Origin: Chitinophaga pinensis | GTDB lineage: Bacteria > Bacteroidota > Bacteroidia > B-17B0 > Aurantibacillaceae | Assembly: GCA_945860225.1 (NCBI GenBank) | Contig: CAMAPT010000015.1 | Coordinates: 31,232 to 95,231, forward strand | Direction: 5' to 3' | DNA: 64,000 nucleotides | In this document: one piece after another, positions 24,694 through 35,154 of the stretch | How the letters are laid out: each line of letters opens with the position of its first letter | Position numbering within the stretch: position 1 is the stretch's first letter | Program-made: the position numbers and the translations under genes | The notes under the pieces: generated by a model | Database searches by the model: none | Told to the model about the DNA's origin: nothing | The model's input: only the letters and a program-made list of their open reading frames with translations

Positions 24694-26706
24694 TTATTTA
24701 TATGATCGTTGTGCGATTTTAATATTCTCGTATTTTAACTCTTCTTTGTTTAATTCCCATTCGCTAACACCTTTGTATTCCCAAGCAGCAACATAAGCAA
24801 AGTTCACATCATCACGTTTTGCTTCACCTTCTTCTGTTTGGTGTTCTTCGCGGAAGTGACCTCCACAACTTTCTTCGCGATTTAATGCATCTTTACACAT
24901 TAATTCTCCCAATTCAATAAAGTCTGCAACACGACCTGCTTTTTCTAAATCCGGATTAAATTCGTCAGCACTTCCTAGTACACGTACATCACTCCAAAAT
25001 TCTTTTCGTAATGCTTGAATCTGAGCAATAGCTTCTGTTAAACCTTCTTTATTACGAGCCATGCCGCATTTGTTCCACATAATAAGTCCTAAACGTTTAT
25101 GGAAACTTTCTACAGATTTAGTTCCTTTAATTGATAAAAATTTATTAATTAAATCTGTTTGTTCTTTTAGGGCTTGGTCAAAAGCAGGATGTTTTGTTTT
25201 TAATTTATCAATTGAATCAGTTTTATCTTTTTCAGCACTCATACGAGATACTTCAGCTGATAAATATACTCCCAATGTATAAGGGATAACAAAATATCCA
25301 TCTGCTAATCCTTGCATTAATGCAGATGCACCTAGACGATTGGCGCCATGGTCTGAAAAATTAGCTTCACCTAAAGCGTATAATCCTTTTACGGTGGTCA
25401 TTAAGTTGTAATCTACCCATAATCCGCCCATTGTATAATGCACTGCAGGATAGATACGCATTGGAGTTTCATATGGATTTTCTCCTGTAATTTGTTGATA
25501 CATATCAAACAAGTTACCATATTTTTCTTTCACAACTTCTTTACCTAAGCGCATAATTTCTGCTTGGCTCGGGTTTTGAATATTTCGTTTAGCAGCTTCA
25601 GTTCTACCATAACGAGCCGTATTATATGCGAAATCTAAGTAAACTGCCATTTTGGAATTACCAACACCATAACCAGCATCACAGCGTTCTTTTGCTGCGC
25701 GGGAAGCTACATCGCGAGGTACCAAGTTACCAAATGCAGGATAACGGCGTTCCAAATAATAATCTCTTTCTTCTTCAGGAATATCGGTTGGTTTACGGGT
25801 ATCATCTTTCTTTTTAGGAACCCAAATACGTCCATCGTTACGTAACGATTCAGACATTAAGGTTAATTTAGATTGGTGATCACCAGAAACAGGAATACAA
25901 GTTGGGTGAATTTGTGTGTAACAAGGATTTCCGAAGTAAGCGCCTTTTTTGTGAGCTTTCCAGGCAGCTGTTACGTTACTTCCCATAGCATTAGTCGATA
26001 GATAAAATACGTTACCATATCCACCAGTACACAATAATACAGCGTGACCAAAATGTTTTTCCATTTCGCCCGTTATCAAATTACGAGCAATAATACCACG
26101 AGCAACCCCATCAATTGTTACTACATCAAGCATTTCGTGACGAGAACATAATTGTACGGCTCCCATTCCAACTTGACGCTGTAAAGCAGAGTATGCCCCT
26201 AATAATAATTGTTGTCCAGTTTGACCTGCAGCATAAAATGTACGTTGTACTTGAGTACCACCAAACGAACGATTACTTAACAAGCCACCATACTCACGTG
26301 CTAAAGGAACACCTTGAGCCACACACTGATCAATAATATTGGTTGATACTTCCGCTAAACGATGAACGTTTGCTTCACGTGCTCTGTAATCCCCACCTTT
26401 AATGGTATCATAAAATAAACGGTAAGTTGAATCACCGTCGTTTTGATAATTTTTTGCAGCATTGATACCACCTTGAGCAGCAATCGAATGTGCGCGACGA
26501 GGCGAATCCTGAAAGCAAAATACTTTTACTTTATAACCCATTTCGGCCAAAGAAGCAGCCGCAGAAGCTCCCGCTAAACCAGACCCTATAACCAGTACTT
26601 CTAAATTACGTTTATTTGCTGGGTTAACTAATGGAACAGTAGAGCGGTATTTAGTCCACTTTTGTTCCAATGTACCTTCAGGAATTTTCGAATCTAATTT
26701 TGACAT
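24694..26706 (-). CDS. sdhA: Succinate dehydrogenase flavoprotein subunit
   Basis: Oxidises succinate to fumarate in the TCA cycle, 670 residues. N-terminal FAD-binding [36 protein letters not shown] holds the His that carries covalent [17 protein letters not shown] and HYTMGGL are active-site segments. [14 protein letters not shown] closes the FAD domain. Length and sequence match the long Bacteroidota type. It is the middle gene of sdhCAB. Confidence 0.96.
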   Translation of the reverse strand: MSKLDSKIPEGTLEQKWTKYRSTVPLVNPANKRNLEVLVIGSGLAGASAAASLAEMGYKVKVFCFQDSPRRAHSIAAQGGINAAKNYQNDGDSTYRLFYDTIKGGDYRAREANVHRLAEVSTNIIDQCVAQGVPLAREYGGLLSNRSFGGTQVQRTFYAAGQTGQQLLLGAYSALQRQVGMGAVQLCSRHEMLDVVTIDGVARGIIARNLITGEMEKHFGHAVLLCTGGYGNVFYLSTNAMGSNVTAAWKAHKKGAYFGNPCYTQIHPTCIPVSGDHQSKLTLMSESLRNDGRIWVPKKKDDTRKPTDIPEEERDYYLERRYPAFGNLVPRDVASRAAKERCDAGYGVGNSKMAVYLDFAYNTARYGRTEAAKRNIQNPSQAEIMRLGKEVVKEKYGNLFDMYQQITGENPYETPMRIYPAVHYTMGGLWVDYNLMTTVKGLYALGEANFSDHGANRLGASALMQGLADGYFVIPYTLGVYLSAEVSRMSAEKDKTDSIDKLKTKHPAFDQALKEQTDLINKFLSIKGTKSVESFHKRLGLIMWNKCGMARNKEGLTEAIAQIQALRKEFWSDVRVLGSADEFNPDLEKAGRVADFIELGELMCKDALNREESCGGHFREEHQTEEGEAKRDDVNFAYVAAWEYKGVSEWELNKEELKYENIKIAQRSYK

Positions 26707-26752
26707 ATCTTTTGATTACTTTAATTTTTTACTACTGAAATAGAAACACTTG

Positions 26753-27415
26753 TTATTTAATGATACCTAAAAACATAGTTAAAGGCATGGCAGCAAACAA
26801 AATGCATACAATGATGGAGAACCAAATACCAAATTTTTTAATGCTTGGAGTATATTTTTTATGATTCATACCTAAAGATTGAAATGCGGATTGAAAACCG
26901 TGTAATAGGTGATAACATAGTGCAATAACTCCAACTAAATATAATAATACGAAATACCATTGACTGAAAACTTGTTTCATGTTTTCAAACGTATTATGTT
27001 CTTCATGAGCAAATACAGCTTGCTTTGTGGGCAACCAAAAATTACCTAAGTGAACTACAAGGAAAATGAGTAATAAAGACCCTAAAACACCCATACTGCG
27101 GCTGTACCAAGATGAGTTAGCGGCGCCATCTACCATTGCGTAACCAACAGGACGTGCTTTCTTATTTTCATTAGTTAAAACCCATGCTTGAACAATATGA
27201 GCTATTAAACCGGCAAATAATCCGATTTCTACGATACGAATAACAGGGTTGTGAGCCATAAAATGAGCTCCTGCATTAAACGACTCGCCACTATCATTCA
27301 AGAAAATGAGAGAGTTAATACTAACGTGCACAATTAAGAATGAAACCAAAAATAGACCGGTTGATCCCATTAGCACTTTTTTACCGATTGATGATTTTAA
27401 GAATTTGTTATTCAT
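26753..27415 (-). CDS. sdhC: Succinate dehydrogenase cytochrome b subunit
   Basis: Membrane anchor of complex II, 220 residues with five probable helices, of the single-subunit b558/b556 type that replaces separate SdhC and SdhD. The N-terminal GKKVLMGSTGLFLVSFLIVH, HLGNFW and CYHLLHGFQSAFQSLG contain the His residues expected to bind the two hemes. It is the first gene of the operon, with a promoter upstream at 27521-27551. Confidence 0.94.
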   Translation of the reverse strand: MNNKFLKSSIGKKVLMGSTGLFLVSFLIVHVSINSLIFLNDSGESFNAGAHFMAHNPVIRIVEIGLFAGLIAHIVQAWVLTNENKKARPVGYAMVDGAANSSWYSRSMGVLGSLLLIFLVVHLGNFWLPTKQAVFAHEEHNTFENMKQVFSQWYFVLLYLVGVIALCYHLLHGFQSAFQSLGMNHKKYTPSIKKFGIWFSIIVCILFAAMPLTMFLGIIK

Positions 27416-27520
27416 TATTTAGATATTTATTGTTTTTAATTTAATTACAAGAACACCATTTAATTATCTGTAGGAACAAAAAATAATTTTCAAAAAAGCC
27501 CCTCATTATTTTTGACCCGG

Positions 27521-27551
27521 CAAATGTATAATTGTCAAGGATTTAAAACAA
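27521..27551 (-). promoter_or_regulatory. Promoter of the sdhCAB operon
   Basis: On the minus strand TACATTTG (27521-27528) matches the -7 box, with TTG (27549-27551) 20 bases further upstream as a -33 element, the Bacteroidota spacing. The leader would be about 100 bases. The rest of the 354-base gap (27416-27769) is AT-rich, with no open frame or repeat that I can support. Confidence 0.6.
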
Positions 27552-27769
27552 CATTTTTTAAAGCTTTTGTTACATTTAATAACAAGATTAAGACCTATTT
27601 AGTTTATAAATAGACCAAAATAAGCTTATTTGGAATGGTTCTAAATTTTTTAAGGTAAAATACGTAATTGGTTTCTTTTTCAGAGGCTTTGATGAAAGTT
27701 ATATCAATTCATTCTATTTTTGGATGTAAAATCTAGTGTAATCATATAGATTTAAAACATCTTTTGAAT

Positions 27770-28357
27770 TTATGATTCGACAGATAGATGTATAATTTCA
27801 TTATTTTTTTCCGTGACGTATTTCCCAAGATTACTTCCATTTCTATGCACATTTTCGCAAACTAAAGGAAAGGAATGTTCAAGACGTAAAATGGTCAACA
27901 AATCATTTTTAGATAATTTACTGTTCACCGCTTCGAGCACTAAAAATTCGAAATTATTACAATATTGTAGTAATAAAACCTTATCAGGATTATATTTGAT
28001 TTTAACAACTTGTCTCTCTTGTAGGTTTTTAATAATGATTTGCTGAGTATTTTCAAGATAAGAATTACTCTCAATATTTTCTTTATTAATGGCAGATTTA
28101 AAACATTCAAAGCCTGCGTAAACAGCTAAAATATCGAGTGTATAAAGCCTAGGTTTGTGCTGGCCAATTATAATTCCAAATAATCTTTTTAAAGTTGTTG
28201 CACTTACATTCGCATTGCATTTTCTTTTAATAGAAATTGACAACTCTTCACAATCTTTTGGATATCGAATAGGTTTTCCATATTTCAATTCAATTCTGTT
28301 TTTCAAAAACTCAGGAATCATTTTTGTATTATTTTTTCGAAAATTAATATTTAACAT
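27770..28357 (-). CDS. Unrecognised regulator-like protein, Bacteroidota family
   Basis: The 195 residues (183 if ATG 28321 is used) start with a basic helical region: RIELKYGKPIRYPKDCEEL, then SATTLKRLFGIIIGQHKPR, then TLDILAVYAGFECF. This resembles a helix-turn-helix-like head found in many uncharacterised Bacteroidota proteins. The C-terminal half (about 95-195) is a mixed alpha/beta domain with KIKYNPDKVLLLQY. DNA binding is suggested by the ATTLKRLFG segment but not shown. It stands alone between sdhC and the polysaccharide locus. Confidence 0.7.
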   Translation of the reverse strand: MLNINFRKNNTKMIPEFLKNRIELKYGKPIRYPKDCEELSISIKRKCNANVSATTLKRLFGIIIGQHKPRLYTLDILAVYAGFECFKSAINKENIESNSYLENTQQIIIKNLQERQVVKIKYNPDKVLLLQYCNNFEFLVLEAVNSKLSKNDLLTILRLEHSFPLVCENVHRNGSNLGKYVTEKNNEIIHLSVES

Positions 28358-28469
28358 TAAAAAACAACATATTTAAACGAAATATTTATTTTGAATAATT
28401 TGAATAAAATAAACAGAGGTGTATTTAAGTCAAAAAATATTCGAATTAAATCATAAACTTTGAAATTAA

Positions 28470-28631
28470 AATAAGCGTTTTGATATTCCTATACCCACTG
28501 CTACCCGTTTTTTATCAAGTAGTAGTGCATGTTTTTTAAGGCATACTTGGTTTAAAAAGAAAAATATTCAGCCTGATATCCGTTTGTTAGGTCAGTTGAT
28601 TTTTGGAATTATAAAAAATAGATGGTTGTAA
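28470..28631 (+). pseudogene. Possible gene remnant, 53 codons without a start
   Basis: A plus-strand open frame between stops at 28467 and 28629 has a protein-like composition (FDIPIPTATRFL, then FKKKNIQPDIRLLGQLIFG) but no ATG, GTG or TTG near its head. It looks like the tail of a deleted gene at the edge of the variable locus. Chance cannot be excluded. Confidence 0.25.
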
Positions 28632-28647
28632 GCGAAATGAATTATAA

Positions 28648-29607
28648 TTAATCTAAATTGATTTTTTTATCTAACAGATAATGATTTCTGTCTGGTGAAT
28701 TTCTTAATATTAACTCACCAATAAATCCTGCTAAAAATAGCATAGTACCCAATATCATGGATGTAAGGGCTATAAAAAAAGATGTGCGGGTTGTTAGCAA
28801 TTTAGCCGGTAAATGATTCACAACATGATATAACTTATCTAGTCCTAAGTAAATAACAGAGGAAAATCCAATAATAAAAATTAATGTACCAATTAACCCA
28901 AAAAAATGCATCGGACGTTTTCCAAATTTTGAAAGAAATGAAACGGTCAATAAATCTAAAAAACCATTGATGAATCTGTCCCATCCAAATTTACTGACCC
29001 CATATTTACGTGCTTGATGTTGAACAACTTTTTCGCCAATTTTATTGAATCCAACATTTTTTGCTAATACAGGAATAAAACGATGCATTTCACCATATAC
29101 TTCTATACTTTTTATGACTTCTTTACGGTAAGCTTTTAACCCACAGTTCATATCATGTAATTTAATACCTGAAATTTTTCTGTTTGTCCAATTGTATAAT
29201 TTTGATGGTATATTTTTAGTGAGTGCATTATCAAATCTTTTTTGTTTCCAACCACTCACTAAGTCATATTGACCTGATATAATCATATTATATAGTTCAG
29301 GAATTTCATCAGGAGAATCTTGTAAATCGGCATCCATCGTAATCACAACGTCCCCTTGTGAGGCTTCAAACCCAACATGTAAGCCAGGTGATTTGCCGTA
29401 GTTACGTCGAAATTTGATGGCTTTTACACACGGATTAAGTTTAGCTAAGTTTTCTATAACCTGCCAAGATTTATCCTTACTCCCATCGTCGATAAATAAA
29501 ATTTCATATGAATATCCGTTTGTATCCATCACGCGCTTAATCCAGTCGTGTAATTCAACTAATGATTCTTCTTCGTTAAATAAGGGGATGACAATTGAGA
29601 GATTCAT
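28648..29607 (-). CDS. Family 2 glycosyltransferase, DPM1/ArnC-like with two C-terminal TMs
   Basis: Transfers a sugar from a nucleotide donor, probably to undecaprenyl phosphate, at the inner membrane. The 319 residues show IVIPLFNEEESLVEL, FIDDGSKDKSW, the donor-binding VVITMDADLQDSPDEIPE and the acceptor-side RKYGVSKFGW. Two membrane helices follow near residues 235-260 and 275-300. This layout matches polyprenyl-phosphate glycosyltransferases such as ArnC or GtrB. It marks the left edge of the polysaccharide locus and has its own -7 box. Confidence 0.9.
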   Translation of the reverse strand: MNLSIVIPLFNEEESLVELHDWIKRVMDTNGYSYEILFIDDGSKDKSWQVIENLAKLNPCVKAIKFRRNYGKSPGLHVGFEASQGDVVITMDADLQDSPDEIPELYNMIISGQYDLVSGWKQKRFDNALTKNIPSKLYNWTNRKISGIKLHDMNCGLKAYRKEVIKSIEVYGEMHRFIPVLAKNVGFNKIGEKVVQHQARKYGVSKFGWDRFINGFLDLLTVSFLSKFGKRPMHFFGLIGTLIFIIGFSSVIYLGLDKLYHVVNHLPAKLLTTRTSFFIALTSMILGTMLFLAGFIGELILRNSPDRNHYLLDKKINLD

Positions 29608-29655
29608 ATAATATGGTTAATGAAATTCTAAATATAGTTAAGATATAATTTTTAT

Positions 29656-29663
29656 CAAAATTA
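29656..29663 (-). promoter_or_regulatory. Possible -7 box of the family 2 glycosyltransferase
   Basis: TAATTTTG on the minus strand matches TAnnTTTG, 48 bases upstream of the ATG. The rest of the gap up to 29890 is AT-rich and holds no gene that I can support. Confidence 0.35.
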
Positions 29664-29890
29664 TGTAAATAATGAAATTCGTTACATTTATAAAAATGTA
29701 AGGTTTTTAATTATTTCCCTTCTATTTAGTATTAACTACTCGCATTTTTCGGGAGAAGTTGCTAATTATACATTAGCCTGTAATTATGAGTAATGATGCT
29801 GAAGGATTTAATTCTGTCTTTTTTCAATTTTGGACCGGATTAAGCTTAGATGTGAGTTTTTAAATCATCAAACCAGGTATATCACAAATA

Positions 29891-31285
29891 TTATTTACTT
29901 AACTCCATCTGCAGTTGATACTTCAATGATTTTAATTTCAAATAAGGGATTTTGAAAAGATTTTTATTTTTTGTTTTTAAATACACTTCATTCATTACCC
30001 ATTGAATAGCGAATTGATAATACTGTTTTGAATAGGTACGTTTAAAGTCGATATCTCTATCTGTAGAAGTTTCCCATTCTAAACTTTGATCTAAAAATTC
30101 ATTTTTCACTTCATTATATAGTTCTGTTCCTTTAATAGGATAAGCAATAGTAATAGTATACTGAGACGGATTAGATTGCACTAAATGCTCAATAGTTTCT
30201 TTAATGTCTTCTTTAGTTTCTCCTGGGTAACCTAGCATAATAAATGTACCAGCTTCTAAACCATGGTGTTTGGCAAGTTGAATCATTTGTCGAGTTTGCA
30301 TGACATCTACTCTTCTATCCATAGCATCAATTATTTTTTGAGAACCACTTTCGGCTCCAACCCAAACCCTGAAACAACCACTTTCTTTTAATGTTTTTAT
30401 GACTTCCTCATTTAATCTATCAGCTCGTGAAATAATTTCATAAGGAATAACGGCATCCACTTTTTTAACCTCCTCTGCAAATTCCCTTAACCACTTATGA
30501 TGAATAGTAAAAACATCATCTACAAACCAAATCATATCTGGATTGTAAGTATCTTTAATCTGCTTCATTTCCTGTGCTACTAATTGCGGAGAACGTCTAC
30601 GATAAGTGCCACCATAAACTGCTCTGCTACACCATTTGCAGGTATATGGGCAGCCACGCATGGTATTTATACTCATCATACTATACCCATGGTGGGTTTT
30701 CCAGCCATTTAAGTATGGTGTAAAACTAATTTTTTCTCTGGCTGGAAAAGGCAAAACATTTATATCTTTTATTAAAGCGCGTTCGGGTGTGGTAATTACT
30801 TTTCCATTCTCTAAATAAGCCAATCCTTTGATATTAGAAATTGCTATACTAAGCGGAGTTGAAGCATCTAAAATTTTTATCGCATTTATTAATTCCAAAG
30901 TAGTTTCTTCGCCTTCGCCAATAATAATAAAGTCGGCGCCATAATTCAAAAAATTCTCTGTATGATTTCTAACTTCTGGTCCACCAAGAATTATTTTTGT
31001 ATCGTTTAGTAACGGTTCACTTTTTATATACTTAATAATTTTAAGCACATTCAACTTCGTCATTAAATTAGTATAAATAGCTACAACATTTGGCTTCGTA
31101 GTAATTAATTGTTCTTTTAATTTATCTAAAGTAGAAAAAGTAGAATCAAATACGTCGTTCTCGTAACCATGTTTTTCGAGAAAAGCAGAAATATATAAAA
31201 TTCCCAATGGCACATAAGGCTTCATGATTTGAAGTTCCTTTGGATCTTCACTCAAAAAATAACCGTGTGTAAAAAGAATTTTCAT
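29891..31285 (-). CDS. B12-binding-domain radical SAM protein (copy 1)
   Basis: 464 residues of the class B radical SAM methyltransferase/BchE-like superfamily. A Rossmann-like cobalamin-binding domain covers about 1-140 (KPNVVAIYTNL, IILGGPEV, IIGEGEE); the classical DxHxxG loop is not evident, as in other enzymes of this class. The CxxxCxxC cluster motif is GCPYTCKWC (Cys212, 216, 219). It is followed by a TIM-barrel with MIWFVDDVFTIH, VWVGAESGSQ and GYPGETKEDI. It is paralogous to the protein at 32068, with identical spacing of the Cys motif. Last gene of the seven-gene minus-strand operon. Its substrate is unknown; a C-methylation or rearrangement of a lipid or sugar is possible. Confidence 0.88.
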   Translation of the reverse strand: MKILFTHGYFLSEDPKELQIMKPYVPLGILYISAFLEKHGYENDVFDSTFSTLDKLKEQLITTKPNVVAIYTNLMTKLNVLKIIKYIKSEPLLNDTKIILGGPEVRNHTENFLNYGADFIIIGEGEETTLELINAIKILDASTPLSIAISNIKGLAYLENGKVITTPERALIKDINVLPFPAREKISFTPYLNGWKTHHGYSMMSINTMRGCPYTCKWCSRAVYGGTYRRRSPQLVAQEMKQIKDTYNPDMIWFVDDVFTIHHKWLREFAEEVKKVDAVIPYEIISRADRLNEEVIKTLKESGCFRVWVGAESGSQKIIDAMDRRVDVMQTRQMIQLAKHHGLEAGTFIMLGYPGETKEDIKETIEHLVQSNPSQYTITIAYPIKGTELYNEVKNEFLDQSLEWETSTDRDIDFKRTYSKQYYQFAIQWVMNEVYLKTKNKNLFKIPYLKLKSLKYQLQMELSK

Positions 31286-31304
31286 TTGTTATAAAAATAC
31301 GCCT

Positions 31305-32096
31305 TTATTTCTTTTTAAAAACAATTAAGTAATGATCGGCGTAGTTTGATAAAAACGAAAAATGACCAAATAGGTTATCTAATAATTTCAAGAAACCAAA
31401 CAGACCTTTTCTTTTTACAACATAAGATTCTAAATAAGATGGTGGCACAAATAGACCGATAGGTTTAGCAGAAATGTAATTGTAATTTTCTTTAAATAAC
31501 TGCTTCATATCTGCTGGGCTGTAATAATAAGTTTTAAAATGATTGCCTTTGATGTTTGCTTCAACGCCATCTTTATTTCTTCTACGATTTGCCTTTATAA
31601 ACTCATTTTTATATTTAAAGAAAAAGTTCTCCCATTTACAATTAGTTCCCATAATTACAAAAGCTAATTGATCAGAAGATTTTTGAACTTGCTTACAACT
31701 GTTTTTAAATTTTTGGAGTTCCTCGTTATTCAAACAATTTAATCCCCCAAAATTTGAAAAAATGATATTGTATGTATTTGGGGCAAGTAATGAAATATCT
31801 TGTGCTGACAATTGTTTAAAATCAACAGTATTGTTAGAGTTTTTATAGTTAGCAACCTCAATCATACCTTGGGAAATATCTGTTGCTGTAACTGTTGCGG
31901 CTGTTTTTGATAACCACATAGCATCCTCTCCAGTACCACAATTTATTTCAAGAACAGATTTATTCTGCAAACTTAGTAGCTTTAAAAGTTTCTGATGTAC
32001 TTGCAAACGTTGTGCTTTACCAATTAAAGAATTAGTAAAATGATTGTCATAGCTTTGAGCGTATGTATCAAAATTTTGCTGTTGCATCAGGCTCAA
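31305..32096 (-). CDS. Class I SAM-dependent methyltransferase
   Basis: 263 residues. Motif I VLEINCGTGEDAMWLS (about 45-60), motif II TATDISQGMIEVA and the post-core IIFSNFGGLNCLN indicate the standard Rossmann methyltransferase fold. The C-terminal part has an unusually basic segment (KANRRRNKDG) and YYYSPADMKQLF. It overlaps the radical SAM gene at 32068 by 29 bases, so the two are translated in tandem and probably act in the same pathway. The acceptor (sugar, lipid or small molecule) is unknown. Confidence 0.87.
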   Translation of the reverse strand: MSLMQQQNFDTYAQSYDNHFTNSLIGKAQRLQVHQKLLKLLSLQNKSVLEINCGTGEDAMWLSKTAATVTATDISQGMIEVANYKNSNNTVDFKQLSAQDISLLAPNTYNIIFSNFGGLNCLNNEELQKFKNSCKQVQKSSDQLAFVIMGTNCKWENFFFKYKNEFIKANRRRNKDGVEANIKGNHFKTYYYSPADMKQLFKENYNYISAKPIGLFVPPSYLESYVVKRKGLFGFLKLLDNLFGHFSFLSNYADHYLIVFKKK

Positions 32097-33528
32097 TTTG
32101 TTTCAGTTTTAGCTTTTCTAAAAATTCTTGTGGAATTATTTTAATTAAAGACAGTGTGTTTTTTAAATTTTGTTTAGTTGGTTTAAAAAATATTTTTTTA
32201 GCAGATTCATAGGCAATGTGTTTTTTATAACGGCGATGGATATAACGTTGCAGCTGTTTATAAAACTCTGGTTTGTAAGTGTTTTTAAACATCATATCCA
32301 AATCATCGCTATCTGTCCAATTGCTTTTATCTTTCAATTCTTCTTTTACTTTATCGTAAAATACAGTACCAGGCAAAGGATAAGAAACGGAAATACCAAT
32401 ATCATCAGGCAATAAATCCTCAACCATTTTCACTGTCAATTTAATATCATCAATGGTTTCCCCTAAATAACCTAATTGCAAAAACAAAGAAATATGAATA
32501 TTATTCTTTTTCAATAAACGAGTTGCTTCATAAATCTGCTCAACCTTAGTGCCTTTATCCATAGCATCCAATATTCTTTGAGAACCACTTTCAGCTCCCA
32601 TCCAAACCATAGTGCAACCGCTATTAGCTAAGTGTTTGATATTATCTTCCTCTAATAATAAATCAGCGCGACTTTGTATCTTGTAGCTAACTTTAACCTT
32701 CTCTTTTTTAATATAATATTCAAAATCCCTTAACCAGTTAGGCTTCAAACCAAAAATATCATCGGCAAACCAAATATGAGTAAATCCAAATTGCTGTTGC
32801 CATTTCTTAATTTCCAATACAATTTTTTCAGGACTGTGCGAATTATATCGATTACCATAAATAGGTTTTGCACACCAATTGCACTTATAAGGACAGCCAC
32901 GTGTGGTAACAAAATTTAGTGAAAAATAGCTATGATTTTCTAACCACATTTTTTTGTAAGGACTAATATCTATTAAATCCCAAGCAGGCGATGGCAATAC
33001 GTCCAAATCTTTAAGTACTATTCTGGCAGATGTTTTTATAAGATTGTGATTATTTACAAATGCTATACCTGAAATTTTTTCGAAAGAAGTATTATTTTTA
33101 AATGAATTACATAATTCTAATACAGTTTGCTCTGCTTCACCAATAACAACAATATCTGCCCCATGATTTAAATAATCTAACGAATGATCTGTAGCGTCAG
33201 AACTAGCAACAATGACTTTGCATCCTTTAGATTTTGCATAAGCCTGCATATTAAAACATGCTTCACGCATATTAGTCAAACACATTTTAGTTAAATAGTT
33301 AAATCCATCATCGTAACAAATAAAAATATCTGGATTAAAAGTATCTATATCCTTACAAACATCCGATACAGAATCGCAGAACATTGTATCAAATAACTTA
33401 ACCTCATAATCATTTTCACGCAAGTAAGACATCGCGTAAAGAGTTCCGAGAGGAGGATACGGCTGGGCTGTTTGATATTGTTTAGTATCAAACTTTAAAA
33501 AGTAACTATGCGAAAAGAGGACTTTCAA
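32068..33528 (-). CDS. B12-binding-domain radical SAM protein (copy 2)
   Basis: 486 residues, same family as the protein at 29891. The N-terminal cobalamin-type domain (about 1-140, VVIGEAEQTVLEL) is followed by GCPYKCNWC (Cys212, 216, 219), WFADDIFGLKPNWL, VWMGAESGSQRILDAMDKG and LQLGYLGETIDDI. The two proteins share length, motif spacing and opening residues, so they arose by duplication. They are separated only by the methyltransferase gene. They may carry out successive steps on one substrate, but this is inference. Confidence 0.88.
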   Translation of the reverse strand: MKVLFSHSYFLKFDTKQYQTAQPYPPLGTLYAMSYLRENDYEVKLFDTMFCDSVSDVCKDIDTFNPDIFICYDDGFNYLTKMCLTNMREACFNMQAYAKSKGCKVIVASSDATDHSLDYLNHGADIVVIGEAEQTVLELCNSFKNNTSFEKISGIAFVNNHNLIKTSARIVLKDLDVLPSPAWDLIDISPYKKMWLENHSYFSLNFVTTRGCPYKCNWCAKPIYGNRYNSHSPEKIVLEIKKWQQQFGFTHIWFADDIFGLKPNWLRDFEYYIKKEKVKVSYKIQSRADLLLEEDNIKHLANSGCTMVWMGAESGSQRILDAMDKGTKVEQIYEATRLLKKNNIHISLFLQLGYLGETIDDIKLTVKMVEDLLPDDIGISVSYPLPGTVFYDKVKEELKDKSNWTDSDDLDMMFKNTYKPEFYKQLQRYIHRRYKKHIAYESAKKIFFKPTKQNLKNTLSLIKIIPQEFLEKLKLKQIEPDATAKF

Positions 33529-34461
33529 CTAAGTTAGATTAATGTTAAATTTAGATTCATAGTCTTTAATTTTATCAGCATACATTTGCAAAACTTTATT
33601 CTGATAACCATGCGTATGTCTCTTACACACATGCTTTCTGGAACGAAACTGCAAATCAAAGTCTTCATTACTCATTTCAGGGTACTTTTGTCTCCACCTG
33701 CTCAAAGTAATATTTAAAAGGGTTGAATCTATAAAATTTCCAAACCTTCCATAAAATATAGTTTCAATTAGTATTTTATACCATGGGTCATTAATTTCCT
33801 GACTCTCAAATTCACGGTTCTCAATTTTATTTTTAAAATATAACTTATACCACAAATTATTTCCCAGTAACGATTTATATGCTTTATGATTAATGGTAGG
33901 AATCAAATATGCTAATTCTGTAGCTACAAATAAATTCTTATCATTAATCGCTAAATCTGATTCTGATATAAAATAATTTAAACAATATAATTTTTTCTTT
34001 TCTTTTGAGAATGTTTTAAATAAAATAATATACAGTGTTCTACAAATCCACAATCTATTTGGCTTTGTTATTATAAAAAAATCAAAATCACTGTTTTCAT
34101 CAAAATAATTTTTTGATAATCCTCCGGATATACAAACACCAGACACAAATGGAAATTTAGAAATCTGTTTACTAATGTCATTAGCCTTACTTAACATTTT
34201 TTCAGCTAATACATTTCCGCTTAATCTTCTTTCAACATTAGGCTTGATGTTATTGGCAGTTGAGTAAAAATTTCCAAGTTTGTAAATACATTCTGTTTGA
34301 ATTAAGCTATTAATTTCAATCTCAAATTTATTTTTAGATTCCGAGAATGAGCTATTCTGGTATATTTCATCCAAATTTAACGGATAATTAAAAACGTCAA
34401 AATACAATATCGTCTTAATTATTTCTTTCTGAGTATCCGAAATACAGTATCGCGTAATCAA
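33529..34461 (-). CDS. Nucleotidyltransferase-fold protein
   Basis: 310 residues. VSGVCISGGLSKNYF followed by SDFDFFII is the GGxS...DxD pattern of the polymerase-beta-like nucleotidyltransferase fold, usually with two Asp metal ligands. An N-terminal winged-helix-like segment (residues 1-60) precedes it, and a helical, basic C-terminus follows. Such proteins occur in Bacteroidota polysaccharide and secondary-metabolite loci, but their substrates are unknown. Its stop abuts the start of the radical SAM gene at 33528, so the genes are tightly coupled. Confidence 0.72.
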   Translation of the reverse strand: MITRYCISDTQKEIIKTILYFDVFNYPLNLDEIYQNSSFSESKNKFEIEINSLIQTECIYKLGNFYSTANNIKPNVERRLSGNVLAEKMLSKANDISKQISKFPFVSGVCISGGLSKNYFDENSDFDFFIITKPNRLWICRTLYIILFKTFSKEKKKLYCLNYFISESDLAINDKNLFVATELAYLIPTINHKAYKSLLGNNLWYKLYFKNKIENREFESQEINDPWYKILIETIFYGRFGNFIDSTLLNITLSRWRQKYPEMSNEDFDLQFRSRKHVCKRHTHGYQNKVLQMYADKIKDYESKFNINLT

Positions 34462-34476
34462 AAGATGTGCTTTGAA

Positions 34477-35154
34477 TTATTTATTTAATATTATCTCAAA
34501 TATAAAGTTTTTTTCCCAAGCTATTTTCTTTTCATGAATCAGTTTAAAAGATAAATCATAATCAAGTGCGAGTTTTTCAATTCTGATAATATCACAATTA
34601 TCTGCTAATACCATATAACAAAAACCTTTAGGATTTAGATACTTTTTTATAGAAGAAAAAAAATGTTTAAAAAACTCTCCATTTTTACCACAATACCAAG
34701 CGTACATACTCATATCATCTGGCGATTTGAAAAAATATGGTGGATTTAATACGATATAATCAAACATTTCTTCTGGAACATCATTAAATCCATCTGATTG
34801 GATTATATTAAACCTTATGTTGTTGTTATGAATATCAAAATTTCTTTGGAAATTATATTTAATATTTTCAACCGCCTTAGGATTGATATCAAAACAAAAA
34901 ACATTCGCACCTTTTCGATATGCTACTAAACTAATTAAACCACTCCCAGAACATGGTTCACAAAATGATTTATTATTTAAATCTAATTTTTCAACAAATT
35001 CAGCTAAATACTTTGAGCTAAAAAAAAACTGAGGATGAAATACACCACTAAATATTTTGAGTTTTAATCCTTTATAATTAAAAAAGGTATTAAACTTTAT
35101 ATAGTGTTTAATAACAGGTTTAAATAGTGTATTAACTAATTTTTGGTAAATCAT
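34477..35154 (-). CDS. SAM-dependent methyltransferase with NPPY motif
   Basis: 225 residues. Motif I FCEPCSGSGLISLVAY and motif IV VLNPPYFF identify the HemK/RsmC-type fold. NPPY is typical of enzymes that methylate amide or exocyclic nitrogen, so the target could be a nitrogen in a protein, a nucleic acid or a small molecule; in this neighbourhood an amino-sugar or antigen precursor is conceivable. Its start overlaps the stop of the radical SAM gene at 35154 (TAATG), which argues for a joint function. Confidence 0.83.
   Translation of the reverse strand: MIYQKLVNTLFKPVIKHYIKFNTFFNYKGLKLKIFSGVFHPQFFFSSKYLAEFVEKLDLNNKSFCEPCSGSGLISLVAYRKGANVFCFDINPKAVENIKYNFQRNFDIHNNNIRFNIIQSDGFNDVPEEMFDYIVLNPPYFFKSPDDMSMYAWYCGKNGEFFKHFFSSIKKYLNPKGFCYMVLADNCDIIRIEKLALDYDLSFKLIHEKKIAWEKNFIFEIILNK

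Noticed and set aside
29783..29860. 25-residue open frame between the family 2 glycosyltransferase and the radical SAM operon
   Set aside because: Short, no promoter or recognised motif; left as non-coding although its composition is slightly protein-like.
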